Of a DNA stretch of 64,000 nt, positions 25,040 through 34,151 are shown one piece after another. Position numbers and translations under genes: made by a program. Source of the stretch: Jatrophihabitans telluris (lineage in GTDB: Bacteria > Actinomycetota > Actinomycetes > Mycobacteriales > Jatrophihabitantaceae); assembly GCF_023516435.1 (NCBI RefSeq), contig NZ_CP097332.1, forward strand, positions 1,116,001 through 1,180,000, given 5' to 3'. A model generated the notes under the pieces. That model ran no database searches and was not told the DNA's origin. It saw nothing but the letters and a program-made list of their open reading frames with translations. The stretch's first letter is position 1. Every line of letters begins with the position of its first letter.

Positions 25040-27010
25040 TCAGCCGGCGCGGCGGGAGCCGCCTCGACGGCGTCCACCCCGCGCGGACAAGTAGTCCGAC
25101 ACGACGTACTCACCCAGCGCGCCGGTCTTGGGCAGGAACACCCGACCGCCGTTGCGCTGTCCGACCTCGTGCATGAAGTTCACCAGTCGCGGCTCGTCGT
25201 CCAGCATGAACACGTTGATCGTTGCGCCGCGGCGGGTGCATCGCTCGACCTCGGCCAACGTTGCGGCGATCGTCTCGTCCGAGGGCGGCCAGCTGAACTC
25301 GGAGAAGCCGTCCGGGGCCAGATGTGCGGTCGGCTCACCGTCGGTGATGACCAGGATGACCGGTTCCGCGTCTCGGTGCCGGTCCAGATGGCGGCGCGCC
25401 AACATCAGCGCGTGCTGCAGATTCGTGCCTTGCACGGCCTGCCAGTCGTGATCGACGAGATCGCGCGGACTCATCGTCCGGGCGTAGTCGGCGAAGCCGA
25501 TGATCTCGATCGCGTCCTGCGGATACTTCATCGTCACGAGTGCGTGCAGGGCCAGCGCGGTCGTCTTCGCCTCGCCCCAGCTGCCGCGCAGCTCCATCGA
25601 GTACGACATGTCGACCAGCAGCGCCACGGCAGCCGAGGACCGACGTTCGGTCTCGACGACCTCGAAGTCCTCGGGTTGGAAGCGGACACGCGCGCCTGAG
25701 CGCCCCTCGCCTCGCAAGACCGCATTGCGGACGGTTCGAACGACGTCCAATGGCTGCTCGTCACCGAACTGCCAGGCTCGGCTGGCTCCGGTGATCTCCC
25801 CGGCGGCGCCGGCGTCGCGCACGTCGTGGTCACCACGGCCACCTGACTCCAACTGTGCGAACACCCGTCGCAGGGCCGTGGACCCCAGCCGTCGCAGGGC
25901 TTTGGGGCTCAGCTGCAGGCCCTCGCCGCCCTGGTCGAGGTAGCCCTGACGCCGCAGTTCCTGTTCGATGCGCTTGAGCTGCTCGAGGTCGGTGACCGCG
26001 CCCTGGCCCAGCGCGCGCTGGACCAGTTCCTCGTCGATGTCGCCCAGGCTGGCGCCGGGATAGTCCTGCAGGGCGAGATCGGCCAGCTCGTCCAGATCGG
26101 CCAGCTCGGACAGGGCAGAAGTGCCGTCGGCGTAGCCCATCGGCTGGTCGCCGTTCATGCGTTCCCGCCCGGTCCAGCGCAGGTCCGGACGGGCCGCACG
26201 CAGCGATTGCTGCAGCCGCGACATCTCCCCGGCCAACCCGGACTGGGCCAGCGCCTGCTCCATGAGCTCGCCGAGTTCGGCGCGCTGCTCGGCCGACAAC
26301 GAATTCATCAGCCGCTCGGCCGCCGCCGCCCGACGGGCCAGCGAATCAACCAGCTCGGCGAGATTCTCCGGGTTCTCCGGAAAGAATTCACCGTGCTTGT
26401 CCATGAAATCAGCGAATTGTTCCTGCGTGTGTTCGCCCCGCGCGTCCGCGTCGAGCATTTCGTTGAGGTCGTGCATCATCTCGCGGATCGCCTGCATGGC
26501 CTGCGGGTCAGGGTTCGACAGCGCCTGCCTCATGCCGGCGAACTGGGCGTCGAGTACCTCCGAGCGCAACAGCTCCGAGATCTCCTGGTAAGCCTGCGCG
26601 GCCTCCGGGGAGCGCCACTGGTAGTCGGCCAGATCGCGAACCGCGCGTGCGGTGTCCTCAGGCAGGTTGTCCAGTTCGGCCTCGGCCATCCGGGCCAGGT
26701 CGTCAGGGTCGGGGAACAGCGCGGCGCGCTCGGCCTCCAGGGCCTTGTCGAGCAGCTCGCGGACCTGGTCCAACGTGCCGTTGAGTCGTCCGGAGTTGCG
26801 CAGTTCCTTGGCACGGCGCCGGGCGCGCTGACGCAACGCTTCGAGCCCGTTGCTTCCGGTGGTGCCCTGGCGCATCAGGCGCGACAGCGCCGAGCGCGGG
26901 GACATCCCGGCCAGGACGTCGTCGCCCATCTCGTCCAGGGCTCGCCGGATGTCGTACGGGGCCTCCAACGGATCGGGACCGCCGTGCCAGGCGCCATAAC
27001 GAAACGGCAT
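25040..27010 (-). CDS. VWA-domain protein partnered with a MoxR ATPase
   Basis: A 656-residue protein. Residues 1-400 are helical and Ala/Glu-rich, and the C-terminal von Willebrand A domain starts near 467. Its MIDAS metal site is complete: 'DMSYS' at 467-471, a Thr in 'GTNLQHAL' (about 529) and 'ITDGEPT' (Asp about 557). It ends in an Arg/Gly-rich tail. The gene is 3 bases downstream of the AAA ATPase, the usual MoxR/VWA arrangement, in which the pair acts as a chaperone or metal-insertase-like machine. The client is unknown. Confidence 0.87.
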   Translation of the reverse strand: MPFRYGAWHGGPDPLEAPYDIRRALDEMGDDVLAGMSPRSALSRLMRQGTTGSNGLEALRQRARRRAKELRNSGRLNGTLDQVRELLDKALEAERAALFPDPDDLARMAEAELDNLPEDTARAVRDLADYQWRSPEAAQAYQEISELLRSEVLDAQFAGMRQALSNPDPQAMQAIREMMHDLNEMLDADARGEHTQEQFADFMDKHGEFFPENPENLAELVDSLARRAAAAERLMNSLSAEQRAELGELMEQALAQSGLAGEMSRLQQSLRAARPDLRWTGRERMNGDQPMGYADGTSALSELADLDELADLALQDYPGASLGDIDEELVQRALGQGAVTDLEQLKRIEQELRRQGYLDQGGEGLQLSPKALRRLGSTALRRVFAQLESGGRGDHDVRDAGAAGEITGASRAWQFGDEQPLDVVRTVRNAVLRGEGRSGARVRFQPEDFEVVETERRSSAAVALLVDMSYSMELRGSWGEAKTTALALHALVTMKYPQDAIEIIGFADYARTMSPRDLVDHDWQAVQGTNLQHALMLARRHLDRHRDAEPVILVITDGEPTAHLAPDGFSEFSWPPSDETIAATLAEVERCTRRGATINVFMLDDEPRLVNFMHEVGQRNGGRVFLPKTGALGEYVVSDYLSARGGRRRGGSRRAG

Positions 27011-27013
27011 GGC

Positions 27014-28450
27014 TCAGGCTCCGTAGACCGCGCGGCCGCCGGCGGACTCCTTGGCCAGCCGCTTGTTGAGGTAGAGGCCTTCGAGTGCGAATTCGACGGC
27101 GGCAGCGGCGATTCCGACCGTTGCCGGACCCTCGTGCACACTGTCGGGCTCGAGCCGTTCCAGGAGGTCCGACAGCCCCGGGATCGTGCCGAGCTGCTCC
27201 AGCAGGGCATCGGCGGAGACGATGTCGCCGGTTTGCACGAGCAGCCCCTCGTCGAACTTGGCCTGCAGTGGACGGAGGTCCAGTCCGGCCAGCCGGGCAC
27301 GTGAGGTCTCGGCGATGGCTCGCCGCAGCAAATGATCGAGGACCTCGAACTCCCGGCCGGAGTCGGCGTCGTCGAATTCCACCTTGCCGCGTGAGGCGGG
27401 GATCACCGAAGCGAGATCGGCGACCCGCGCCACCGCGACGGTTTCACCGGTGATCGCCGCGCGTCGAACGGCTGAGGCGGCCACCGTCTCCACCGCCGCG
27501 ATCGCGAATCGTGCCGAGACACCCGAGCGCTGATCGACCTGGGGAGCCTCGCGCACAGCCCGGGCGAAGCGGCCCACGACCTCCAGCAGGTGCGAGGGGA
27601 CGAGCGGGGCGCCGTGCGCCGACTCGCCCTCGGCGCCCCACAGCACCGCCGCCTCCTGCGCGATGAGTTCGAGTTCGTCGCTGAGTTCGAGCGGGTAGTG
27701 GGTCCTCACCTCGGCCCCGAAACGGTCCTTGAGCGGCGTGATGATCCGGCCGCGGTTGGTGTAGTCCTCGGGGTTGGCCGAGGCGATCAGCAGCAGGTCC
27801 AGCGGCAGACGCAGCTGGTAGCCGCGGACCTGGATGTCGCGTTCCTCCAGCACGTTGAGCAGGGCCACCTGAATGCGTTCGGCCAGGTCGGGGAGCTCGT
27901 TGACGGCGAAGATGCCGCGGTTGGTGCGCGGGACGAGCCCGTAGTGCACCGTGTCGGGATCGCCCAAGGATCTGCCTTCGGCCACCTTGATCGGGTCGAT
28001 GTCGCCGATGAGGTCACCCACGGATGTGTCGGGCGTGGCCAGCTTCTCGCCGTAGCGGTCGCTGCGGTGACGCCAGCTGACGGCCAGCCCGTCCCCCTCG
28101 TCGGCCGCTCGGCGGATCGTCGCAGGCGTGATCGGGGCGTAGGGATGTTCGTTGAGTTCGGAGCCGGCGATGACCGGGGTCCACTCGTCGAGCAGGCCGG
28201 TCAGGGTACGGATGAGACGGGTCTTGCCCTGCCCGCGCTCGCCCAGCAGCACGATGTCGTGGCCGGCCAGCAGGGCCCGCTCGATTTCGGGCACCACGGT
28301 GTCGTCGAAGCCGACGATCCCGGGCAGAGTGGGCTCGCCGGCGGCCAGCCGCGCGATGAGGTTCTCGCGCACCTCCGCCTTCACTCCGCGGTGGATGTGC
28401 CCGGAAGCTCGCAGGGCGGCAAGGGTGTGGATGTCAGGGGCGTCGGTCAC
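27014..28450 (-). CDS. MoxR/ChlI-type AAA+ ATPase
   Basis: A 478-residue AAA+ protein. Walker A is 'LLGERGQGKTR' (about 69-78), and the sensor region 'LLIASANPEDYTNRGRIITPLKDRF' contains the family's N-P-E segment and Arg finger. An insertion after Walker A ('NEHPYAPITPATIRRAADEGD') resembles Mg-chelatase ChlI-like ATPases. It should power remodelling of a target through the VWA protein encoded 3 bases downstream. Confidence 0.87.
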   Translation of the reverse strand: MTDAPDIHTLAALRASGHIHRGVKAEVRENLIARLAAGEPTLPGIVGFDDTVVPEIERALLAGHDIVLLGERGQGKTRLIRTLTGLLDEWTPVIAGSELNEHPYAPITPATIRRAADEGDGLAVSWRHRSDRYGEKLATPDTSVGDLIGDIDPIKVAEGRSLGDPDTVHYGLVPRTNRGIFAVNELPDLAERIQVALLNVLEERDIQVRGYQLRLPLDLLLIASANPEDYTNRGRIITPLKDRFGAEVRTHYPLELSDELELIAQEAAVLWGAEGESAHGAPLVPSHLLEVVGRFARAVREAPQVDQRSGVSARFAIAAVETVAASAVRRAAITGETVAVARVADLASVIPASRGKVEFDDADSGREFEVLDHLLRRAIAETSRARLAGLDLRPLQAKFDEGLLVQTGDIVSADALLEQLGTIPGLSDLLERLEPDSVHEGPATVGIAAAAVEFALEGLYLNKRLAKESAGGRAVYGA

Positions 28451-28557
28451 TCACCTGACGCTACGACTCAACCGCGAGATCGGCCACGACGAGTGTGTGA
28501 ACTCTGGGTCGGTATCGCTGACCGCGAAACCGGGAATAGCACGCGCAGACGTCTGGC

Positions 28558-29055
28558 TCAGCCGGTGAAGGCCTTGGCGTCGATCAGGGTCAGCTTGAGC
28601 GTTTTGCCGTTGGGCGTCTCGTAGGACACGGTCTGCCCCTTCTTGGCTCCGGTCAGGGCGCGGCCGAGCGGGGATGCCGAGGAGTACACGTCGAGATCGG
28701 TCGTCTCGTTCTCCTCACGGGAGCCGATGAGAAACGTCTCGTCCTCATCATCGCCGGCGAAGCGCACGGTGACGACCATGCCGGGGCCGGCCGTCCCGTC
28801 GGACGTCGGCGCCTCGCCGACCTTGGCGGTGCGTAGCAGTTGCTGCAACTGCAGGATGCGGCCCTCGGCCTTGCCCTGCTCCTCGCGGGCCGCGTGGTAG
28901 CCGCCGTTCTCCTTCAGATCGCCTTCCTCGCGCCGGTCGTTGATCTCCTTGGCCATGGCGGGACGGTTGGCGATGAGGTCTTCCAGTTCCTTCGACAGGC
29001 GGTCGTAGGCGTCCTGGGTCAGCCAGGTGACAGCGGCGGCGTCGGTACTGGTCAC
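28558..29055 (-). CDS. greA: transcription elongation factor GreA
   Basis: A 165-residue Gre factor that rescues backtracked RNA polymerase by stimulating transcript cleavage. The N-terminal coiled coil carries the acidic tip in '[21 protein letters not shown]' split over its two arms. The C-terminal FKBP-like domain ends '[14 protein letters not shown]'. GTG 29055 is supported by AGGGAG 7 bases upstream. It is divergent from mca, as in some other actinomycetes. Confidence 0.95.
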   Translation of the reverse strand: MTSTDAAAVTWLTQDAYDRLSKELEDLIANRPAMAKEINDRREEGDLKENGGYHAAREEQGKAEGRILQLQQLLRTAKVGEAPTSDGTAGPGMVVTVRFAGDDEDETFLIGSREENETTDLDVYSSASPLGRALTGAKKGQTVSYETPNGKTLKLTLIDAKAFTG

Positions 29056-29201
29056 GGTCGTACTCCCTAGGCGTGCGGGGACGGTGGTCGTCTCTCAGGC
29101 AGGTGCCTGAAGCTCTAAAACGTAACACCGGACCGATGCGTTCCGCGAAATCATCGCCGGTTTCCGGGCCTTGGCGCGAGTTGTCGGCGGCATCGGGGAC
29201 A

Positions 29202-30128
29202 ATGGTCGACGTGCCCGAAGCGAACCTCATCCCGACCGCCGGCCAGCCGCTGCGGCTGATGTGCGTGCATGCCCATCCCGACGACGAATCGAGCAAGGGC
29301 GCGGCCACCATGGCCCGCTACGTCGACGAGGGCGTCGAGGTCGTGGTGGTCAGCTGTACCGGCGGCGAGCGCGGCGACATCCTCAACCCCTCGCTCAAGG
29401 GCCGCTCCGACATCGAGGCCGATATCTCCTCGGTTCGCCGGCGTGAGATGGCGCAGGCGCAGGCGATCCTCGGCGTGAAGCACGAATGGCTCGGCTTCGT
29501 CGACTCGGGTCTGCCCGAGGGCGACCCCCTTCCGCCGTTGCCCGACGGGTGTTTCGGCCTGGTGCCGCTGGAAGAATCCACCGAGCGTCTCGTTCGTCTC
29601 GTGCGTCGATACCGTCCGCACGTCATGACGACCTACGACGAGAACGGCGGCTACCCGCACCCGGACCACATCATGTGCCACAACGTCTCGGTCGCCGCGT
29701 TCGAGGCTGCGGGCGATCCCGATCGCTATCCCGACGCCGGTGAGCCGTGGCAGCCCATGAAGCTCTACTACGACGTCACGTTCACTCGTGAACGCGTCGA
29801 GGCCTTCGACCGGGCGATGCGCGAGCTCAGCTTGGAGTCCCCGTACGCCGAGATGCTCGAGAAGTGGGACGAGCGGATGGTCGATCGGCGGGTGCCCAAG
29901 GTCACCACCAAGGTCTACTGCGCCGACCAGTTCGACCGCCGCGACGCCGCCCTGCTCGCACACGCGACCCAGGTCGATCCGGACGGCTGGTTCTTCAAGG
30001 TCCCGCTGGACGTCCAGCGTCGGGTGTTCCCATGGGAGCAGTTCGAGCTCGCCCGGTCCCTGGTGGACACCGACCTGCCCGAGGAAGACCTGTTCGCGGG
30101 CATCCGGGACCGGGTGGGCGCGTCGTGA
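29202..30128 (+). CDS. mca: mycothiol S-conjugate amidase
   Basis: A 308-residue zinc amidase of the LmbE/PIG-L family. 'VHAHPDDES' supplies zinc His and Asp, and '[12 protein letters not shown]' supplies the third His. It cleaves mycothiol adducts to release mercapturic acids for export, so the organism should use mycothiol as its thiol buffer. ATG 29202 has GGGGA only 2 bases upstream, and GTG 29211 has better spacing; both give nearly the same protein. The stop overlaps the next gene by 4 bases. Confidence 0.92.
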   Translation: MVDVPEANLIPTAGQPLRLMCVHAHPDDESSKGAATMARYVDEGVEVVVVSCTGGERGDILNPSLKGRSDIEADISSVRRREMAQAQAILGVKHEWLGFVDSGLPEGDPLPPLPDGCFGLVPLEESTERLVRLVRRYRPHVMTTYDENGGYPHPDHIMCHNVSVAAFEAAGDPDRYPDAGEPWQPMKLYYDVTFTRERVEAFDRAMRELSLESPYAEMLEKWDERMVDRRVPKVTTKVYCADQFDRRDAALLAHATQVDPDGWFFKVPLDVQRRVFPWEQFELARSLVDTDLPEEDLFAGIRDRVGAS

Positions 30129-30421
30129 GCACGTTCTTCGCGGTCGGGGCTTCGCACTCCATCCGGGCCGCGCAGGTGCTGGCCGCGGGCACGGACGACA
30201 AGGACCGTGCCAGCCCGATCGGTCTGTTCGTGGTGCTGGCCCTGTGCATCGCGGTGTACTTCCTGTGGAAGTCGATGAACCGCCATCTCAAGAAACTGCC
30301 GGAATCCTTCGACGACATCCAAGCCGGCCCGTCCGCCTCGACCGATCTCGGCAGCGAGATGTCGCCCACCATCGAGCCGCCCCAGCCGCCGGTCTCGCTG
30401 GACAAAGAGCCACCCCGGTAG
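30125..30421 (+). CDS. small single-pass membrane protein next to mca
   Basis: A 98-residue protein whose GTG overlaps the mca stop (GTGA). One transmembrane segment, '[18 protein letters not shown]' at about 32-49, is followed by a basic stretch and an acidic, Pro-rich cytoplasmic tail ending 'SLDKEPPR'. I do not recognise a family. Translational coupling to mca is seen in the sequence; a shared function is inference. Confidence 0.75.
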   Translation: MSTFFAVGASHSIRAAQVLAAGTDDKDRASPIGLFVVLALCIAVYFLWKSMNRHLKKLPESFDDIQAGPSASTDLGSEMSPTIEPPQPPVSLDKEPPR

Positions 30422-30423
30422 TC

Positions 30424-30493
30424 GCAGACGACTCAGCAGCGCAGACGACTCAGCAGCGCGGACGACTCAGCAGCGCGCGGATGACTCAGTAGC
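30424..30493. repeat. 17-bp tandem repeat at the arfB stop codon, four units
   Basis: Units of the type GCAGACGACTCAGCAGC lie at 30424-30440, 30441-30457 and 30458-30474, with a 19-bp variant at 30475-30493. The last unit contains the arfB stop (30486-30488). The array therefore looks like repeated duplication of the gene's tail, comparable to the array at the dinB stop. Confidence 0.88.
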
Positions 30494-30974
30494 GCTCGGT
30501 AGACCGGACCCGGGTTCTGCCCGCCTTGAGCTCGGCACGATGCCGTTTGCCGTCCAACCGACGCTCCCGCGACGCGCGGGAGGGCTTGGTCGCGCGGCGC
30601 GGTGCCGGCGGCGGTTGCAGGGCTTGGGCTAGCAGCACCGCCAGCCGTCCACGAGCCGCAGCCCGGTTCTGCAGCTGCGATCGCTGTTCGGAGGCCGTCA
30701 GGGCGAGCACCCCGTCCACCAGACGACCGGCCAGCGCGGTCCGGACCCGGTCGCGCTGGACATCGTCCAGGGTGGTCGAGCGGCCGACGTCGAAACGCAG
30801 CTCGACCCGGCTGTCGGTGGTGTTCACACCCTGGCCGCCAGGTCCGGACGAGCGGGAGAACCGTTCCACCAGTTCCGCCGCGGGGATGGTCAGTCCCTGC
30901 GGAATGCCCCGACCAGCCGGGAGGACGAGGTCTCCTGGCGTGCTGGGGCGATCGGACTGACTGCGGGTGGGCAC
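30486..30974 (-). CDS. arfB: alternative ribosome-rescue peptidyl-tRNA hydrolase
   Basis: A 162-residue release-factor-like protein (ArfB/YaeJ). The catalytic GGQ motif is at 46-48 in 'SGPGGQGVN'. There is no codon-recognition domain, and the tail is Arg/Lys-rich ('RERRLDGKRHRAELKAG'), which in this family enters the empty mRNA channel. It frees ribosomes stalled without a stop codon. GTG 30974 is the only good start and makes the gene overlap the 3' end of the upstream transporter by 85 bases. Confidence 0.88.
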   Translation of the reverse strand: MPTRSQSDRPSTPGDLVLPAGRGIPQGLTIPAAELVERFSRSSGPGGQGVNTTDSRVELRFDVGRSTTLDDVQRDRVRTALAGRLVDGVLALTASEQRSQLQNRAAARGRLAVLLAQALQPPPAPRRATKPSRASRERRLDGKRHRAELKAGRTRVRSTERY

Positions 30975-31888
30975 CCCGCCATTCTTGCCGAGTCCCGCGC
31001 GAGAGTTGTTCGACGGTCTGGTGTCGAGCTGGTTCGGGCACCCACCCGCTGACCGGCGACCATCGATCCCAGCGCCAGCGCCATTCCCGCCAGCTGCACG
31101 CCGTTCAGATGTTGCCCCAACGCCAGCCACCCGACGCTGGCCGCGACCAGCGGGACCGCCAGCGAGAGGAAGCTGATCGCGGAGGCGGGCAGGATCGCCA
31201 TACCCCGCATCCACAGGTAGTAGGACAGGCCGCCGCTGATGGCGGCCAGGTAGAACAGGCCGAAGTAGTTCGTCGCGCTCAGCTGAGCCGGCCAGCCTTC
31301 GACGAGCAGGGCGGTCGGGGTCAGCACCAGGCCGCCCGCGGTGAGCATCCAGCCGGTGAACGTCGTGGCCGGCATGGGTGGTGGTCCCCACCGCTTGGCC
31401 AGCACGATGGCGACCCCCATCAGCGCCGTACCCGACGCCGACGCCGCGACCCCGATCGGATCGATCGAGCCGGTGGCGCGCAGGACGAGCAGACACACCC
31501 CGGCCACTCCGACCAGGCTGGTGAGTAGGGCTCGGGTGGTTATCCGGCTACCGAGCAGTCCGGCGCTGAGCAGCAGCACCAGCAGGGGTTGAGCCGCGCC
31601 GATCGCGCCCGCGACGCCGCCCGGAATGCGCTCGGCGGCCAGGAACAACAGGGGGAAGAACAAGCCGATGTTGAGCAGGCCGAGCACGGCGATGCGCCAG
31701 ATCCAGACTCCCGTCGGTCGTTGCCATCGCAGGGCGATCAGCAGCACTCCGGCGGGCAGGGCACGGAAGGCGCCGTCGAGCAGCGGGTGGTTCGCGGGTA
31801 GCCAGGTGGTGGTGGCGTAGTAGCTGGTGCCCCAGATCGCGGGGCCCAGCGCAGTCAGGGCGATGTCCCTGGGTGTCGTGGTGGGCAT
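30890..31888 (-). CDS. EamA/DMT-family transporter
   Basis: A 332-residue protein with ten predicted transmembrane helices in two EamA halves ('IWGTSYYATTTWLP' near the start, 'FLSLAVPLVAASVGWLALG' in the second half). Such proteins export amino acids, drugs or metabolites. ATG 31888 follows AAGGAGC with 6 bases spacing. The last 45 or so residues are hydrophilic and overlap arfB, an unusual extension. A strong inverted repeat at 31900-31924 and a marR gene upstream suggest repression by that MarR protein. Confidence 0.87.
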   Translation of the reverse strand: MPTTTPRDIALTALGPAIWGTSYYATTTWLPANHPLLDGAFRALPAGVLLIALRWQRPTGVWIWRIAVLGLLNIGLFFPLLFLAAERIPGGVAGAIGAAQPLLVLLLSAGLLGSRITTRALLTSLVGVAGVCLLVLRATGSIDPIGVAASASGTALMGVAIVLAKRWGPPPMPATTFTGWMLTAGGLVLTPTALLVEGWPAQLSATNYFGLFYLAAISGGLSYYLWMRGMAILPASAISFLSLAVPLVAASVGWLALGQHLNGVQLAGMALALGSMVAGQRVGARTSSTPDRRTTLARDSARMAGCPPAVSPIAPARQETSSSRLVGAFRRD

Positions 31889-31899
31889 GTGCGAGCTCC

Positions 31900-31924
31900 T
31901 TAGTGCTAAATATCTTAGCACTAA
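31900..31924 (-). promoter_or_regulatory. perfect 10-bp inverted repeat, probable MarR operator
   Basis: TTAGTGCTAA (31900-31909), 5-bp spacer, TTAGCACTAA (31915-31924). Each arm is itself nearly palindromic, like SlyA/MarR half-sites (TTAG-CTAA). It lies 11 bases upstream of the transporter ATG, next to its ribosome-binding site, where a bound repressor would block expression. The MarR gene lies 130 bases further upstream on the same strand. Confidence 0.65.
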
Positions 31925-31948
31925 GACACATGAGCGGCGCCGATAATT

Positions 31949-32046
31949 CCCGCCCCCGCCCCCGCCCCCGCGGCCGCCGCCCGACCCGACCTGCCCCGAC
32001 CCGACCCGACCTGCCCCGACCTGCCCGACCTGCCCCGACCTGCCCC
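31949..32046. repeat. low-complexity C-rich tract with CCGACCTGCC repeats
   Basis: About 100 bases of nearly pure plus-strand C/G: a (CGCCCC)n run at 31949-31971, then repeated CCGACC and CCTGCC units to 32046. No reading frame or dyad explains it. It separates the marR stop from the operator region and may be slippage-prone. Confidence 0.85.
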
Positions 32047-32052
32047 TGACGC

Positions 32053-32550
32053 TCAGGTTCGACCTTCGGCGTCCAGATTGAGGCGCGTCAGGAGGTCGAT
32101 CAGGGTGCGGCGCTCGTCGTCGGACAGGGCCACCAGCAGCTCACGCTCGGCCTCGATGTGCAGGGGCAGAGCCTGGTCGATGACCGACCGACCTTCGGGG
32201 GTCAGTTGAACCGTGGTCGAGCGACGGTCGGAGGCATGGGGTACCCGGCGCACCAGTCCCTGCCGGATGAGCCGATCCACGCGCTGGGTCACGCCGCCGG
32301 AGGAGATCATCATCTGCTCGGTCAGCTCGGACGGTGTGAGCTGAAAGGGCTCGCCCGACCGGCGCAGGGTCGCGAGCACGTCGAAGTCGGCCCCGGTGAT
32401 CTCGAACTGCCTGTAGGCCTGATCACTCGCCTCGAGCTGGGTGCGGTGGAGCTTGGCGATCCGGCCGAACACGGCCATCGGCGAGGTGTCGATCTCAGGG
32501 CGCTCGGTTGCCCACTGCTCGCTGATCCGAGCAACGCTGTCCGAGGTCAC
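32053..32550 (-). CDS. MarR-family transcriptional regulator
   Basis: A 165-residue winged-helix regulator. The recognition region is 'SELTEQMMISSGGVTQRVDRLIRQGLV' in two parts, and the wing is 'PHASDRRSTTVQLTPEGR', with the family D-x-R-S/G motif. It starts at GTG 32550. It is the best candidate to bind the inverted repeat before the EamA transporter gene downstream. The effector is unknown. pepP ends 13 bases upstream of its start. Confidence 0.88.
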   Translation of the reverse strand: MTSDSVARISEQWATERPEIDTSPMAVFGRIAKLHRTQLEASDQAYRQFEITGADFDVLATLRRSGEPFQLTPSELTEQMMISSGGVTQRVDRLIRQGLVRRVPHASDRRSTTVQLTPEGRSVIDQALPLHIEAERELLVALSDDERRTLIDLLTRLNLDAEGRT

Positions 32551-32563
32551 GACCTGCCCGGCC

Positions 32564-34093
32564 TCAGGGCAGAACCGGACGGGATTGCGCCTCGCGCATC
32601 CACGCCACGATCTCGTCCGGATCGCGGGGCAGCGACGCGGACAGGTTGACCGGCTCGGACTCGGTGACCAGGATGTCGTCCTCGATCCGGATGCCGATAC
32701 CTCGCCACTCGGCGGGGACGCTGAGATCGTTGGGCTGGAAGTACAAGCCCGGCTCGACCGTGAGTACGTAGCCGGCCCCCAGGGGGCCGTTGCGGTAGGT
32801 CTCGTCCCGGGCGGCCGCGCAGTCGTGGACGTCGATGCCCAGCATGTGGCTCACGCCGTGCAGGGTGTAGCGACGGTGCAGCCCGGCGCCGGGCGCCTCC
32901 GCGTCCTCCTGACACGACACGTCGGCACTCACCGGCAGCACGCCCCACGAGTGCAGGTGATCGGCCAGTACCCACATCGCCGCCTTGTGCGCGGCGAGGA
33001 AGTCCGCCCCGCTGCGAACCTCGGCGATGCCGGCCTGCTGTGCTTCCAGGACGGCGCCGTAGAGCTGCCGTTGGGCGGGTGTCCACGCCCCCGAAACCGG
33101 CAGGGTTCGAGTCACGTCGGCGGTGAACAGCGAGTCCACTTCGACACCCATGTCGGCCAGCAGGAGTTGGCCGGGCGCGAGGTCGCCGTCGTTACGCCAC
33201 CAGTGCAAGGTGGTCGCGTGTTGCCCCGCGCCGACGATCGAGGTGTAACCGACGTCGTTGCCTTCCATCCGGGCGCGTCGCCAGAACGTGCCCTCAAGCC
33301 ATCGTTCCCCGCGTCGGCCGCCCGCGGCCAGCACCTCAGGGATGGTGGCGGCCACGTCGGTGAATCCGCGGGTGGTCGCGTCGCAGGCGGCCTGCAGCTG
33401 GCTGACCTCCCAATCGTCCTTGGCCAGACGCAGCTCGTCGACGGCTTCGGCCAGGGCGGCATCACCGGTGCGAGCCGGAGGGAGCAGCGAATCCAGGGCG
33501 GGATCGAGACCGCTCAGCGCGACGACGTCGGTGTCGCCCAGCGCCTTGAGGTCGCGTGAGAGCTCACTCATCGGCCGGGTTTCCACCCCGAGCACCTCGG
33601 AGGTCTCCGCGACGGTCGGGACGTTGCCGACCCAGAGCGCTCCGTGCAGCCGGTTGGTGAAATAGCCGACCTCGCCGGGCCCGTCGTACTCACGCACGTA
33701 GAGCGTCGCCCGGTGGCTTCCCGCTCCGGTCGGTGCGAGCATCAGAACCGCGCCCTCGACCGTTTCGCCGGTCAGCCAGGTGAACGCCGAGGCAGCGCGG
33801 AAGGGGAAGTCGGTGTCGTTGGACCGCACCTTGAGCACGCCGGACGGGACCACGACGGCCTTGGTGGGGAACCGGCCGGACAGCGCGCCCCGGTTCTTGG
33901 CCGAGGTTGCCGCGCCGGCGGACAAGCGACCGTCCCGACCGGCCGGATGCGGCATACGCGGGGCCGGCTCCCAATCGGCGGCAATGGCCGTCGCCAAGCC
34001 GGCGGGCAGCGGAATGTCGTGTGAGGTGGTGCCCTCGGCGTGGGTGTCGGTGGGAGTCTCCGACGTGGGTTCGGCGGCGTCCGTCTCGCTCAT
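32564..34093 (-). CDS. pepP: Xaa-Pro aminopeptidase (aminopeptidase P)
   Basis: A 509-residue M24 metallopeptidase removing N-terminal residues before proline. Metal ligands are visible: Asp in 'LLADMGVEVDS' and 'FTADVTRTL', His in 'HGVSHMLGIDVHD', Glu in 'TVEPGLYF' and 'IGIRIEDD'. An N-terminal creatinase-like domain occupies about 50-230. The first 40 residues are acidic and Thr/Ser-rich, so disordered. Cytoplasmic, with no signal peptide. Confidence 0.92.
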   Translation of the reverse strand: MSETDAAEPTSETPTDTHAEGTTSHDIPLPAGLATAIAADWEPAPRMPHPAGRDGRLSAGAATSAKNRGALSGRFPTKAVVVPSGVLKVRSNDTDFPFRAASAFTWLTGETVEGAVLMLAPTGAGSHRATLYVREYDGPGEVGYFTNRLHGALWVGNVPTVAETSEVLGVETRPMSELSRDLKALGDTDVVALSGLDPALDSLLPPARTGDAALAEAVDELRLAKDDWEVSQLQAACDATTRGFTDVAATIPEVLAAGGRRGERWLEGTFWRRARMEGNDVGYTSIVGAGQHATTLHWWRNDGDLAPGQLLLADMGVEVDSLFTADVTRTLPVSGAWTPAQRQLYGAVLEAQQAGIAEVRSGADFLAAHKAAMWVLADHLHSWGVLPVSADVSCQEDAEAPGAGLHRRYTLHGVSHMLGIDVHDCAAARDETYRNGPLGAGYVLTVEPGLYFQPNDLSVPAEWRGIGIRIEDDILVTESEPVNLSASLPRDPDEIVAWMREAQSRPVLP

Positions 34094-34151
34094 GCCCCGA
34101 TTCTAGGACGGCGCCGGGTTTGTCCCGCCGGAGACTGGGCCGACAGGCCGG

